From positions 1 to 54,999 of the forward strand of contig NZ_JALKFX010000024.1 of NCBI RefSeq assembly GCF_023243045.1: a stretch of 54,999 nt of DNA. The letters run 5' to 3'. How positions within the stretch are numbered: the first letter of the stretch is position 1; each line of letters begins with the position of its first letter. Source of the stretch: Frankia sp. AgB32 (GTDB taxonomy: Bacteria > Actinomycetota > Actinomycetes > Frankiales > Frankiaceae). Positions 33,237-42,436 of this stretch are shown piece by piece. Under the pieces are notes generated by a model. The model was given only the letters and a program-made list of their open reading frames with translations, was not told the origin of the DNA and made no database searches. Both the position numbers and the translations under genes were made by a program.

Positions 33237-34231
33237 CGTGCTGCCTCCGTCCGGCGTGGCCTGGCGTGGCCCGGCGCGAGGCCACGGGCGTAGCGCCGTT
33301 CCAGCTGGTACTGGCCCGCGGTCAGCACCGAGGTCAGCGCCAGGTACCACAGTGCTGCCACGATGAGCAGGGGCACGGTCTGGTAGTTGCGGGCGTAGAT
33401 CAGTCGGGCCGCGTTCAGCAGCTCGTCGTAGGAGATCACGCTGACCAGCGAGGTCGTCTTGAGCATCGAGATGGTCTCGTTGCCGGTCGGTGGAATGATC
33501 GTCCGCATGGCCTGGGGCAGCACCACGCGGCGCAGCGTCAGTGCCCGGGTCATCCCGAGGGCCGCGGCCGCCTCGCTCTGGCCGATGTCGACCGCGTTGA
33601 TCCCGGCCCGCACGATCTCCGCCATGTACGCCGCCTCGTTGAGGCCGAGTCCCAGTACCGCCGCCGCGAACAGCGGCACCACGTGGTTCGCGTCCCCCGA
33701 CACGAAGCTCGGCCCGAACGGGATGCCCAGCGACAGCCGGGGGTACAGCGCGCCGACGAAGCTCCAGAACAACAGCTGGACCAGCAGCGGCGTGCCGCGG
33801 AAGAACCAGACGTACACCCAGGCGGCGCCGGCCACGACCGGGTTCGCCGACATCCGCATGATCGCCAGGAGGACCCCGCCGGCGATGCCGATCGCCATCG
33901 CGATCGCGGTCAGGTAGACCGTGGCCCACAGTCCGCGCAGCACCGGTGCGGCGAACAGGTAGTCCCCGACCGTGCCCCACTGGTAGTTCGGGTTCGTGGC
34001 GAGGGAGTGGGCGGCCATCGCGGCCAGCACGAGGACGACCGCGGCGGCCACCCACCGCCCGGGATGGCGCAGCGGCACGGCCTCCATGTCGCTGCCACCG
34101 ATGGCACCGGTCTCGATGGCACCGGTCTCGATGGCACCGGTCTCGATGGCACCGGTCTCGATGGCACCGGTCTCGCCCGACGCCACCGCGGGCACGGTGG
34201 CGTCGGGCGAGACTCCCTCGGTGGGACTCAT
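33233..34231 (-). CDS. Polar amino-acid ABC transporter, permease
   Basis: This 332-residue integral membrane subunit has an N-terminal hydrophilic stretch containing five tandem GAIET-type repeats (about residues 20-45). A first membrane span WVAAAVVLVLAAMAAHSL and the canonical His/Glu/Gln permease core GLWATVYLTAIAMAIGIAGGVLLAIM, VYVWFFRGTPLLVQLLFW, AAYMAEIVRAGINAVDIGQSEAAAALGM follow. The latter carries the E-A-A loop that docks the ATPase. It lies between the binding protein and the ATPase, with ATGA overlaps on both sides. The start at ATG 34231 keeps the repeat inside the protein. Confidence 0.93.
   Translation of the reverse strand: MSPTEGVSPDATVPAVASGETGAIETGAIETGAIETGAIETGAIGGSDMEAVPLRHPGRWVAAAVVLVLAAMAAHSLATNPNYQWGTVGDYLFAAPVLRGLWATVYLTAIAMAIGIAGGVLLAIMRMSANPVVAGAAWVYVWFFRGTPLLVQLLFWSFVGALYPRLSLGIPFGPSFVSGDANHVVPLFAAAVLGLGLNEAAYMAEIVRAGINAVDIGQSEAAAALGMTRALTLRRVVLPQAMRTIIPPTGNETISMLKTTSLVSVISYDELLNAARLIYARNYQTVPLLIVAALWYLALTSVLTAGQYQLERRYARGLAPGHARPRRTEAAR
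34101..34175 (-). repeat. 15-bp in-frame repeat in permease N-terminus, five copies
   Basis: Five perfect copies of ATGGCACCGGTCTCG (plus-strand reading) are arranged head to tail. On the coding strand each gives Glu-Thr-Gly-Ala-Ile, i.e. repeated GAIET in the cytosolic N-terminus of the permease. Perfect identity over 75 bp indicates recent expansion. Confidence 0.95.
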
Positions 34232-35139
34232 GCGGTGGCGCCGTTGATCTTCGGCTCGGTGATGGCGCCGTCGGCGATGCCCCACCTGTCCAGGATCTGA
34301 CGGTAGGTGCCATCCTTGATCAGCTTCTGGAGCGCGCCCTGCAGCGGCTTGGTCAGGCCCGCGTTCTTCGGTACGGCGATGCCGTACGGGGCGGTTCCGT
34401 ACGCCTTGCCGACCGTCACGATCCGCCCGCCGGAGAGCTTCGCCTGGTAGTCGGCGACCGGGGAGTCGGCCATCGACAGGTCGGCGCGGCCCGACGTCAG
34501 CGCCAGGTTCGCGGCGTTCTGGTCGTCGTAGCCCTGCACGGTGACCGCGGCCTTGCCCGCCGCGGTGCAGCGGCCGCTCTGGTCGCTCGCGTCGGTCTGC
34601 TGGGTTGTGCCGGTCTCCACCGACACCGAGTGGCCGCACAGGTCGGCCAGCGTCGAAACCTTCACGCCGCCCTGGCTGCGGGTCATGAACGACGTCCCGG
34701 CGGAGTAATAGGTCACGAAGTCGACCTGCCGCTCCCGCTCATTGGTGTCGGTGAACGAAGACATGCCGATGTCGAATCGCCCGGCGGCCAGGCCTGGCAG
34801 GATCGAGTCGAACGTGGCCTGGCTGAACTGGACTCGCAGACCCAGGACGCCGCCGAGCGCCCGGCCGAGGTCGATATCCATTCCGGTGATGGTTTTGCCG
34901 TCCGTGGCCAAGAACTCGTTCGGCGCGTACGAGGGGTCGGTGGCGAAGGTCAGCGTCCCGGCGTTCCGCACCTTCTGAGGTACCTGACCTGCGAGGACGC
35001 TGTCGGTCGCGGGCGCCTGGGAGCTCGCCGAGGAGGAGCCCGAACTACTGCTGCCGCAGGCGGCAGTGATCGTCGCGAGGGCAACCGCCGCGACGAGTGT
35101 GGATACCCTCGACCTATGACGAATGACGCCGACGTGCAC
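34228..35139 (-). CDS. Polar amino-acid ABC transporter, substrate-binding lipoprotein
   Basis: This 303-residue extracytoplasmic binding protein is made with a lipoprotein signal: basic VHVGVIRHRSRVS, hydrophobic TLVAAVALATITA and the lipobox TAAC with Cys at about residue 28, then a Ser-rich linker. The mature part is a type-II periplasmic fold: GTLTFATDPSYAPNEFLATDGKTITGMDIDLGRAL, FDSILPGLAAGRFDIGMSSFTDTNERERQVDFVTYYSAGTSF, VSVETGTTQQ, ADLSMADSPVADYQA and APYGIAVPKN. The start is GTG 35139 because GGAGG lies six bases upstream. It is first gene of the three-gene operon. The ligand is probably an amino acid; the precise one is unknown. Confidence 0.93.
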   Translation of the reverse strand: MHVGVIRHRSRVSTLVAAVALATITAACGSSSSGSSSASSQAPATDSVLAGQVPQKVRNAGTLTFATDPSYAPNEFLATDGKTITGMDIDLGRALGGVLGLRVQFSQATFDSILPGLAAGRFDIGMSSFTDTNERERQVDFVTYYSAGTSFMTRSQGGVKVSTLADLCGHSVSVETGTTQQTDASDQSGRCTAAGKAAVTVQGYDDQNAANLALTSGRADLSMADSPVADYQAKLSGGRIVTVGKAYGTAPYGIAVPKNAGLTKPLQGALQKLIKDGTYRQILDRWGIADGAITEPKINGATA

Positions 35140-35524
35140 GGATGACCTCCAGGTCGGAGTGAAGCGCGAGGTGCCGGAGACGGGTTCCGATCTGCACCCA
35201 AGCCCTGTCATGTGACACCACGGCTACGCTCGCACACCTGATTCGTGTCCGTGTGTTCCTTCTGTGTTGCGGCGACGTTCGACCGCGGTTCGCTGCGGGC
35301 GAAGCTACCCCGCGAACCGCACCGGCTCGCCGTGCCATATTGGATGTACCCCGGGCACCCCCGGGCTTGCGCCCTGCCCCACACGACGGGGTGGGGCCGG
35401 TCAGGCTCGCCCTCCCGCGGATCACGGCACGCGCACGGAGGGCGGGCACCTTGTAGCCGCCGCCCTGGTGGGACCACGACCGCCTCAGCGGATCCCCCGT
35501 CGGCTTGTCCGAGGAGCAACCTGC
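35140..35524. promoter_or_regulatory. Divergent spacer with long inverted repeat, transporter / malic enzyme
   Basis: This 385-bp region separates two divergent genes. It contains an inverted repeat at 35285-35320: GCGGTTCGC and GCGAACCGC (9-bp arms) around an 18-base centre that itself has GGG and CCC blocks. CCCCGGG is repeated with a 3-base gap near 35350-35366. No coding signal was seen. The inverted repeat is a plausible operator or attenuator-like structure. Confidence 0.45.
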
Positions 35525-36754
35525 GTGTCCGCAACCACTGACCACACGACTATCGACTCCACCACCGCGCCCGATCTCGCCGCGGTCAGCCCGCGGCCCT
35601 CCGACGACGACCCCGCCTTCGCCCTGCACCGCGGCGGCAAGATCGGTGTCGCGCTGACCGTTGCGCTGGAGACCCGCGAGGACCTCTCGCTCGCCTACAC
35701 CCCCGGGGTCGCCCGGGTGTGCACGGCGATCGCCGAGACGCCGGCCCTCGCCGACGACTACACCTGGCGGGCCAACACCGTCGCCGTCGTCACCGACGGG
35801 ACGGCCGTGCTTGGCCTCGGTGACATCGGCCCCGCCGCCTCGCTGCCGGTGATGGAGGGCAAGGCGGCGCTGTTCAAGCACTTCGGGGGGGTCGACGCGG
35901 TGCCGCTCGCCCTCGACGTCACCGACGTCGAGGAGATCGTCGAGACCGTCGCCCGGCTCGCTCCCAGCTTCGGCGGGATCAACCTGGAGGACATCTCCGC
36001 GCCCCGCTGCTTCGCGATCGAGCGGCTGCTGCAGGAGCGGGTCGACATCCCCGTCTTCCACGACGACCAGCACGGCACCGCGATCGTGGCGCTGGCGGCG
36101 TTGGAGAACGCCGCCAAGCTGACCGGTCGCACCCTCGGTGACCTGCGCGCCGTCGTGTCCGGTGCGGGCGCGGCCGGGGTCGCCGTCACCCGGATCCTGC
36201 TGGCCGCCGGCATCGGCGACATCGCCGTCGGTGACAGCCGGGGCATCATCTACGCCGGCCGGGACAACCTGACCTCGGTCAAGGCCGCCCTCGCCGCCGA
36301 GACGAACTCCGCCGGCCTCACCGGCTCGATCAACGACGCGCTGCGTGGGGCCGACGTGTTCCTCGGCCTGTCCGCCGGCAAGGTGCCGGAGGAGGCCATC
36401 GCGACCATGGCCCCCGAGGCGATCATCTTCGCGATGGCGAACCCGGACCCCGAGGTGGACCCGGAGATCGCGCACAAGTACGCCCGGATCGTCGCCACCG
36501 GGCGCAGCGACTACCCGAACCAGATCAACAACGTGCTGGCGTTCCCGGGTGTGTTCCGCGGCGCCCTCGACGTGCGGGCCAGCCGGGTGACGGAGGGCAT
36601 GAAGCTCGCCGCCGCCGACGCGCTCGCCGCCGTGATCGCCGACGAGCTCACCGAGGACCACATCATCCCGAGCGTGTTCGACAAGCGGGTCGCTCCGGCC
36701 GTCTCCGCGGCCGTCGCGGCGGCCGCGCGGGCCGACGGGGTCGCCCGTCGCTGA
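35525..36754 (+). CDS. NAD(P)-dependent malic enzyme
   Basis: This 409-residue oxidative decarboxylase converts malate to pyruvate and CO2. The start is GTG 35525, with GAGGAG eight bases upstream. Conserved parts are LAYTPGVARVCTAI, VVTDGTAVLGLGDIGPAASLPVMEGKAALFKHFGGVDAVPLALD, NLEDISAPRCFAIE with the metal-binding acids, PVFHDDQHGTAIVALAAL, the Rossmann motif VVSGAGAAGVAVTRILLAAGIGDI and FAMANPDPEVDPEIA. It is the short bacterial type without a phosphotransacetylase domain. A GC-rich hairpin follows the stop. It could replenish pyruvate or NAD(P)H, linking to the 2-oxoglutarate enzyme encoded 2 kb away. Confidence 0.95.
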   Translation: MSATTDHTTIDSTTAPDLAAVSPRPSDDDPAFALHRGGKIGVALTVALETREDLSLAYTPGVARVCTAIAETPALADDYTWRANTVAVVTDGTAVLGLGDIGPAASLPVMEGKAALFKHFGGVDAVPLALDVTDVEEIVETVARLAPSFGGINLEDISAPRCFAIERLLQERVDIPVFHDDQHGTAIVALAALENAAKLTGRTLGDLRAVVSGAGAAGVAVTRILLAAGIGDIAVGDSRGIIYAGRDNLTSVKAALAAETNSAGLTGSINDALRGADVFLGLSAGKVPEEAIATMAPEAIIFAMANPDPEVDPEIAHKYARIVATGRSDYPNQINNVLAFPGVFRGALDVRASRVTEGMKLAAADALAAVIADELTEDHIIPSVFDKRVAPAVSAAVAAAARADGVARR

Positions 36755-36783
36755 GGCCGCTCCCACGGCAGCGTGGTCGGCGT

Positions 36784-36819
36784 CGGGGCCCCGAAGTGCG
36801 ATGGCATTCCGGGGCCCCG
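36784..36819. terminator. GC hairpin after malic enzyme
   Basis: CGGGGCCCCG occurs twice (36784-36793 and 36810-36819) with a 16-base spacer. Each arm is itself palindromic, and the two can pair into a strong stem. It lies 30 bp after the malic enzyme stop and before a convergent small gene. Confidence 0.6.
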
Positions 36820-36842
36820 CGGCGTTACCGGGTGTCGGCGGG

Positions 36843-37085
36843 TCAGACCCGGCCGCAGCCGGCGCAGGGCCGGTTCTCCGCGGCGTCGACGAGCGGACGC
36901 AGCGTCCCGCAGCCCTGGTAGGAGCAGCAGACGAAGTCCGCCGGCTGCACGGTGATGACCGGGGTGCCGTCGACGATGATCGTGGTCGGTGGTTCCGGGG
37001 CGGCAACGGGCCGCCGACGCCGCCAGCCCAGCCGGTGCCGCGCGCCGCGACGCTCGGGCGTTCCCGCATCGTCCGGTGGGGTCAC
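36843..37085 (-). CDS. Small Cys-rich (zinc-ribbon-like) hypothetical protein
   Basis: The frame encodes 80 residues from GTG 37085. The N-terminal half is basic and low-complexity. The C-terminal half reads TTIIVDGTPVITVQPADFVCCSYQGCGTLRPLVDAAENRPCAGCGRV, with cysteines arranged C-C-x4-C and C-x2-C, which could form a zinc ribbon. It lies between malic enzyme and the quinone oxidoreductase on the opposite strand. The cysteine pattern and its consistency with a folded mini-domain support coding. I do not recognise the family. Confidence 0.5.
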   Translation of the reverse strand: MTPPDDAGTPERRGARHRLGWRRRRPVAAPEPPTTIIVDGTPVITVQPADFVCCSYQGCGTLRPLVDAAENRPCAGCGRV

Positions 37086-37255
37086 CGCGATCCGTCCGTC
37101 GCCGCGGCCGCGCTCGTCGTTCCCACGGAGATGAGTTCAGCACACCCGTCCCGTCGATGCGCGGGACGGGGCGGCTGATCCCGCTTCGCCGGGTTTCGTG
37201 GCGCCACCGGTCCCGGCCGTTCGCGCCCGGACAACCGGGACCGTAGGTTCGGGAC

Positions 37256-38230
37256 GTGCTCGCCGCCGCCGCCGTCGCCCTGCATCCGGACGCGCCCCTG
37301 GACGGCCTCGCCGTCGGGGAACAACCCGAGCCCGCGCCGCCCGACGACTGGGTCACCGTCGACGTGCGAGCGGCCTCGCTGAATCATCACGATCTGTTCA
37401 GCCTCCGTGGGGTTGGCCTGCCGGCCGAGCGCCTCCCGATGATCCTCGGCTGCGACGCCGCCGGCGTCACCGCCGACGGGCAGGAGGTCGTCGTGCACGC
37501 CGTCATCGGGGATCCGGCGGCCGGCGGCGGGGACGAGACGCTGGACCCGCGCCGTACTCTGCTGTCCGAGCTGCACCCGGGCACGCTGGCGGAGCGGGTC
37601 GCGGTGCCCCGGCGCAACCTCGTCCCGAAACCGTCGGAGTTGTCCTGGGTGGAGGCGGCCTGTCTGCCGACCGCCTGGCTGACGGCGTACCGGATGGTGG
37701 TGAGCCGGTCCGGCCTGCCCGCGGACGGGGGCGGCACGCTGCTCGTGCAGGGCGCCGGCGGCGGGGTCGCGACGGCGGCGCTGCTGATCGCCAAGGCGGT
37801 CGGGCACACCGTGTTCGTCACCTCCCGCGACGAGGTCAAGCGCCGCCGGGCCGGCGCCCTGGGCGCCGACGAGGTCGTCGAGTCCGGCGCCCGGCTGCCG
37901 AGGCGGGTCGACGCCGTCATCGAGACGGTCGGGGCGGCCACCTGGGCGCACTCGCTGCGGTCGCTGCGACCCGGTGGTCGGATCATCCTGTCCGGCGCGA
38001 CCAGCGGCCCGAATCCGCCGGCCGACCTCACGCGGATCTTCTTCCAGCAACTGTCGGTGATCGGCTCGACGATGGGCAGCCGGGACGAGCTCATCGCCCT
38101 GCTCGCCCTGCTGGCCCGCACGGGCATCCGCCCGCTGGTGCAGGAGGTGCGCCCGCTGGCCGCGGCGCGGGCGGCGTTCGAGCAGCTCGCCGCCGGCGAC
38201 GTGGTCGGCAAGCTGGTCCTGACCTGCTGA
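37256..38230 (+). CDS. Medium-chain dehydrogenase/reductase, quinone-oxidoreductase-like
   Basis: This 324-residue NAD(P)-dependent reductase begins at GTG 37256. The N-terminal GroES-like domain is seen in VTVDVRAASLNHHDLFSLRGVGLPAERLPMILGCDAAGVTADGQEV, lacking catalytic-zinc cysteines as in quinone reductases. The Rossmann domain has LLVQGAGGGVATAALLIAKAVGHTVFVTSRDEVKRRRAGALGADEVV (about residues 160-210), and the closing segment RPLVQEVRPLAAARAAFEQLAAGDVVGKLVL is typical of the family. The stop codon TGA (38228-38230) is the start of the second unit of an 8-bp tandem repeat that fills the spacer. Confidence 0.9.
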   Translation: MLAAAAVALHPDAPLDGLAVGEQPEPAPPDDWVTVDVRAASLNHHDLFSLRGVGLPAERLPMILGCDAAGVTADGQEVVVHAVIGDPAAGGGDETLDPRRTLLSELHPGTLAERVAVPRRNLVPKPSELSWVEAACLPTAWLTAYRMVVSRSGLPADGGGTLLVQGAGGGVATAALLIAKAVGHTVFVTSRDEVKRRRAGALGADEVVESGARLPRRVDAVIETVGAATWAHSLRSLRPGGRIILSGATSGPNPPADLTRIFFQQLSVIGSTMGSRDELIALLALLARTGIRPLVQEVRPLAAARAAFEQLAAGDVVGKLVLTC

Positions 38231-38291
38231 CCTGCTGACCTGCTGACCTGCTGACCTGCTGACCTGCTGACCTGCTGACCTGCTGACCTGC
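38220..38291 (+). repeat. 8-bp tandem repeat at the end of the oxidoreductase gene, nine copies
   Basis: Nine perfect copies of TGACCTGC run from 38220 to 38291 and are followed by TGA. The first copy overlaps the last codons (Leu-Thr-Cys) and the second supplies the stop codon. As 8 is not a multiple of three, TGA occurs in all three frames downstream, so changes in copy number cannot alter the protein. Confidence 0.95.
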
Positions 38292-38343
38292 TGAGCCGGC
38301 CCCAGGCCGCCGATGCCGGTGGCCCGGGCTGGGCTGGGCGGGC

Positions 38344-38523
38344 TCAGAGGTCGGGGTCGTCGTCGGGGCGGGCGAGCCAGGTGGCGAGCCGCTCGATGGC
38401 CACCTCGAACTCCGGGTGGACGTCGACGAACGCCCGCATCGCGTCGGCGAGGCCCTCGATGGTGAGCGTCTCCTCGCCGCGACGGTCAACCAGTTCCTCG
38501 ATGCCGCGGTCGGTGAAGTACAT
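38344..38523 (-). CDS. DUF6104-family small protein
   Basis: This 59-residue protein, MYFTDRGIEELVDRRGEE then TLTIEGLADAMRAFVDVHP and EFEVAIERLATWLARPD, ends in an acidic tail DDDPDL. It matches the small actinobacterial DUF6104 family, which is usually encoded beside the large 2-oxoglutarate enzyme gene, as here. GAGGAG lies five bases upstream of ATG 38523. It is predicted to be helical and soluble; function unknown. The gene is on the same strand and 148 bp downstream of kgd... that is, kgd ends at 38672 and this gene starts at 38523, so co-transcription from the kgd side is possible. Confidence 0.85.
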   Translation of the reverse strand: MYFTDRGIEELVDRRGEETLTIEGLADAMRAFVDVHPEFEVAIERLATWLARPDDDPDL

Positions 38524-38671
38524 CCACGCTCCTCAGGCCCGCCGTTCCTCGCGCCCCTCGATCGACCTGCCAGCCCTCTGACGTGCCGGCCGACCGTCGG
38601 GCGCCTACCGCCCACGCGCCGGCGACCGGGCTCCTGGTGGAGAGCCCCGGGCCGCGGGCGCGCTGGCGACG

Positions 38672-41600
38672 TCAGTCTCCGAAGGCCGCCTCGACGAGGG
38701 CCTTCTGCTCGCGCTCGTGCACCCGCGACGAGCCGGACGCCGGCGCGGCCGCGGCCCGCCGGGACACCCGCCGCAGCCGGATCCCGCCGGGCAGGTACTC
38801 GGCGATGTTGAGCGCCATGTGCGGGTAGGCGCCCTGGTTCGCCGGCTCCTCCTGGACCCAGACGATGTCGGTGACGTTCGGGTAGCGCTCCAGCACCGCG
38901 GCCAGCTCCGGCCCAGGCGTCGGGTAGAGCTGCTCGACCCGCAGCAGCGCGCACCGTCCGTCGGCGTCCAGCTGGTCGCGCGAGGCGGCCAGGTCGTAGT
39001 AGACCTTGCCGGCGGACAGCAGCACCCGGCGCACCGCCGCCGGGTTGGTGACGGCCGCGTCGTCGATCACCGGCTGCCAGCCGCCGCTGGTCAGCTCCTC
39101 GACCGCCGACGTCGCCGCCTTCAGCCGCAACATCGACTTCGGCGTGAACACGACCAGCGGGCGCCGCACCGGGGAGAGGGTCTGCCGGCGCAGCAGGTGG
39201 AAGTAGCTGGCCGGGGACGACGGCGCCGACACCGTCATGTTGTTCTCCGCGCACAGTGACAGGAACCGCTCGATGCGGGCCGAGGAGTGGTCCGGGCCCT
39301 GGCCCTCGTAGCCGTGCGGCAGGAGCAGGGCCAGCGACGACCGCTGCCCCCACTTGGCCTCGCCGGCGGTGATGAACTCGTCGATGATCGACTGGGCGCC
39401 GTTGGTGAAGTCACCGAACTGCGCCTCCCACATCACCAGCATGTCCGAGCGGGCGACCGCGTAGCCGTACTCGAAGCCCATCGCCGCGAACTCACTGAGC
39501 AGCGAGTCGTAGACGTAGAAGGTGCCGACGCCCTCGTTGTTCTCGGTGCCGTCCAGCCCGTAGCGCAGCGTGCGCAACGGGGTGTGGTCCTCGGCGGTGT
39601 GCCGGTCGACGAGCACGGCGTGCCGCTGGCCGAACGTGCCGCGGCGGCTGTCCTGGCCGGTGAGGCGCACCGAGCGGCCGTCGAGCAGCAGCGTGCCGAA
39701 CGCGAGGGTCTCGGCGAGGGCCCAGTCGATCGCGCCGGTCCCCACCATCTGCGCGCGCCGTTCGATCTGCGGGCGCAGCCGCGGGTGCGGGGTGAAGCCG
39801 TCGGGCAGGTTGACCTGGGTGTCGATGACCCGCTTGACCGCCTCCGGGGTGACCGCGGTGCTGACCGCGGCGGCCGCGGCGGCCTCCTCGGGGGTCGTGA
39901 CGATCCGCGGCTGCGGCGCCGTGCCGGCCGGGGACGTGTCCCGCGTCTGCGCGAACGCCTTCTCCAGCTCCGCGCGGTAGGACTTCATCGCCTGCTCGGC
40001 TTCCTCGCGGGTGATGTCCCCGCGGCCGATCAGCGCCTCGGTGTAGAGCTTGCGCACCGAGCGCTTGCTGGCGATCGTGTCGTACATCAGCGGCTGGGTG
40101 AACGACGGCTCGTCCATCTCGTTGTGGCCGCGGCGCCGGTAGCAGACCAGGTCGATCACGACGTCCTTGTGGAACGCCTGGCGGTACTCGAACGCCAGCG
40201 CCGCCACCCGCACGCACGCCTCCGGGTCGTCCCCGTTGACGTGGAAGATCGGCGCCTGGACCATCCGGGCGACGTCGGTCGCGTACACCGACGAGCGGCT
40301 CGACTCCGGCGAGGTGGTGAAGCCGACCTGGTTGTTGATGACCAGGTGGATCGTGCCGCCGGTGCGGTAGCCGCGCAGCTGGGAGAGGTTGAGCGTCTCG
40401 GCGACGACGCCCTGGCCGGCGAACGCGGCGTCCCCGTGCACGAGGACGGGCAGGACGGTGAAGCCGGCGGAGCCCTTGTCCAGGATGTCCTGCTTGGCGC
40501 GCACCACGCCCTCGGTGACCGGGTCGACGGCCTCCAGGTGCGACGGGTTGGCCACCACCGAGACGCCGACGGTCCGCCCGGACCGGCCGCAGTACTCGCC
40601 CTCGGCGCCCAGGTGGTACTTGACGTCACCGGAGCCGTGCGCGGTCTGTGGGTCGAGGTGACCCTCGAACTCGTCGAAGATCTGCCGGTAGGACTTGCCG
40701 ACGATGTTGGCGAGGACGTTGAGCCGGCCGCGGTGGGCCATGCCGATGACGACCTCGTCCATGCCGGCGTCGGCGGCCCGGTCGAGCACCTCGTCGAGGG
40801 TCGGGATGGTCGACTCGGCGCCCTCCATCGAGAAGCGCCGCTGGCCGACGTACTTGGTCTGCAGGAACGACTCGAACGCCTCCGCCGCGCCGAGCCGCTC
40901 CAGCACGTGCAGCTGCTCGGCCGGGTCAGGACGCTCCGCGGACCGCTCGACCCGGGCCTGGATCCAGGCGCGCTCGTCGGGCTCCTGGATGTGCATGTAC
41001 TCGATGCCGACCCGACGGCAGTACGAGTCGCGCAGGACCCCCATGACGTCGCGCAGCGACATCGTGCGCTGCCCGGCGAAGCCGCCGACCGCGAAGTCCC
41101 GGTCGAGGTCCCACAGGGTGAGCCCGTGACTGATGATGTCCAGGTCGGGGTGGCTGCGGATGGCGAACTCGAGCGGGTTGGTGTCGGCCATCAGGTGGCC
41201 GCGCACCCGGTAGGCGTGGATCAGCTCCAGCACCCGGGCGTTGTGGTCGAGGTCGCCCTCGTGCACCACGGGCTTGTCCGTGACCCAGCGGACGGGCTCG
41301 TAGGGCACCCGCAGGGCCTGGAAGATCTCGTCGTAGAAGCCGTCCTCGCCCAGCAGGAGCTGGTGCATCCGGCGCAGGTACTCACCGGACTGGGCGCCCT
41401 GGATGATCCGGTGGTCGTAGGTGCTGGTCAGCGTGATCGTCTTGGAGATCGCCAGCCGGCTCAGCGTGTTCACGGCGGCACCGGAGTACTCGGCCGGGTA
41501 CTCCATGGCGCCGACGCCGATGATCGTCCCCTGGCCCTGCATCAGGCGGGGCACCGAGTGCACCGTGCCGATGCCGCCGGGGTTGGTGAGGCTGATCGTG

Positions 41601-42436
41601 ACGTCGCTGAAGTCGTCGGCCGTCAGCTTGTTCGCCCGCGCCCGGCGCACGATGTCCTCGTAGGCCACCCAGAACTCGCGGAAGTCGAGCGTGTCGGCCT
41701 TCTTCACCGCGGCGACGACGAGCTGGCGGCCCTTCGGCGTGACCAGGTCGATCGCGAGTCCGAGGTTGACGTGCTTCGGCTGGACCACCGCCGGCTTGCC
41801 GCCCACCTCGGTGTACGAGGCGTTCATCGCCGGGTTGGCGGCGACCGCCCGGACCATCGCGTAGCCGATGATGTGGGTGAACGACACCTTGCCGCCGCTG
41901 GAGCGGGCCAGATGGCGGTTGATCACGATGCGGTTGTCCGCGAGCAGCTTCGCCGGGAACGCCCGGACCGACGTCGCGGTCGGGACGTGCAGCGAGGACT
42001 CCATGTTGGTGACCACCCGTGCCGCCGCGCCGCGCAGCGGGCTGACGGCGGAGCCGCCTGCGGCGGGCTCCTTCGCCGCCGGCGCCGCGGGCTGCTTGGG
42101 GGCGGGTGCCTTCGCTGCCGGCTGGGGCGCGGCGGGCTGCGCCGGGGCCGGTGCCGCGGTGGGCTTCACGCGGGCGGCGGGCGCCGCGGGCGCCGGGCGG
42201 GCGGCCGCGGGCTGCGGCGCGGCCGGCGCGCTGTGTGTCGTCTCACTCGCGGGAGACGCCCCGTTCGGGGCCCCGTCGGCGCCCAGGGGCATGCTTGGGC
42301 GGTAGTCGGAGAGAAACTCCCGCCACTCCGGTGACACGCTTTGCGGATCTTCGAGAAACTGCTGGTAGATCTCGAAGACCAGCCATTCGTTGGGTCCGAA
42401 GTCAGGTCCGGACGCAGGAACCGTCGGTGCTGTCAC
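38672..42436 (-). CDS. kgd: Multifunctional 2-oxoglutarate metabolism enzyme (KGD: decarboxylase/dehydrogenase E1 with E2-like domain)
   Basis: This 1254-residue actinobacterial enzyme fuses an acyltransferase-like domain to the thiamine-dependent E1. The start is GTG 42436 ([31 protein letters not shown]). Then follow an Ala/Pro-rich linker (about 45-130), the E2-type domain with [17 protein letters not shown] (about 340), and the E1 core with [19 protein letters not shown] (about 570), [23 protein letters not shown] and [19 protein letters not shown] (about 680), [20 protein letters not shown] and the transketolase-like C-terminal half ending LVEAAFGD. It catalyses conversion of 2-oxoglutarate either to succinyl-CoA within a hybrid complex or to succinic semialdehyde / 2-hydroxy-3-oxoadipate. 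Partner lipoamide dehydrogenase is not in the window. Confidence 0.97.
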   Translation of the reverse strand: MTAPTVPASGPDFGPNEWLVFEIYQQFLEDPQSVSPEWREFLSDYRPSMPLGADGAPNGASPASETTHSAPAAPQPAAARPAPAAPAARVKPTAAPAPAQPAAPQPAAKAPAPKQPAAPAAKEPAAGGSAVSPLRGAAARVVTNMESSLHVPTATSVRAFPAKLLADNRIVINRHLARSSGGKVSFTHIIGYAMVRAVAANPAMNASYTEVGGKPAVVQPKHVNLGLAIDLVTPKGRQLVVAAVKKADTLDFREFWVAYEDIVRRARANKLTADDFSDVTISLTNPGGIGTVHSVPRLMQGQGTIIGVGAMEYPAEYSGAAVNTLSRLAISKTITLTSTYDHRIIQGAQSGEYLRRMHQLLLGEDGFYDEIFQALRVPYEPVRWVTDKPVVHEGDLDHNARVLELIHAYRVRGHLMADTNPLEFAIRSHPDLDIISHGLTLWDLDRDFAVGGFAGQRTMSLRDVMGVLRDSYCRRVGIEYMHIQEPDERAWIQARVERSAERPDPAEQLHVLERLGAAEAFESFLQTKYVGQRRFSMEGAESTIPTLDEVLDRAADAGMDEVVIGMAHRGRLNVLANIVGKSYRQIFDEFEGHLDPQTAHGSGDVKYHLGAEGEYCGRSGRTVGVSVVANPSHLEAVDPVTEGVVRAKQDILDKGSAGFTVLPVLVHGDAAFAGQGVVAETLNLSQLRGYRTGGTIHLVINNQVGFTTSPESSRSSVYATDVARMVQAPIFHVNGDDPEACVRVAALAFEYRQAFHKDVVIDLVCYRRRGHNEMDEPSFTQPLMYDTIASKRSVRKLYTEALIGRGDITREEAEQAMKSYRAELEKAFAQTRDTSPAGTAPQPRIVTTPEEAAAAAAVSTAVTPEAVKRVIDTQVNLPDGFTPHPRLRPQIERRAQMVGTGAIDWALAETLAFGTLLLDGRSVRLTGQDSRRGTFGQRHAVLVDRHTAEDHTPLRTLRYGLDGTENNEGVGTFYVYDSLLSEFAAMGFEYGYAVARSDMLVMWEAQFGDFTNGAQSIIDEFITAGEAKWGQRSSLALLLPHGYEGQGPDHSSARIERFLSLCAENNMTVSAPSSPASYFHLLRRQTLSPVRRPLVVFTPKSMLRLKAATSAVEELTSGGWQPVIDDAAVTNPAAVRRVLLSAGKVYYDLAASRDQLDADGRCALLRVEQLYPTPGPELAAVLERYPNVTDIVWVQEEPANQGAYPHMALNIAEYLPGGIRLRRVSRRAAAAPASGSSRVHEREQKALVEAAFGD

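Noticed and set aside
38220-38291. CRISPR-like array
   Set aside because: The units are directly adjacent without spacers and only 8 bp long, so this is a simple tandem repeat. No cas genes are present anywhere in the window.
39287-42334. Plus-strand open frame of about 1015 codons
   Set aside because: It is antisense to kgd, whose protein is fully conserved. The frame is a by-product of GC-rich codon use and its translation is Arg/Gly/Asp-rich without domains.
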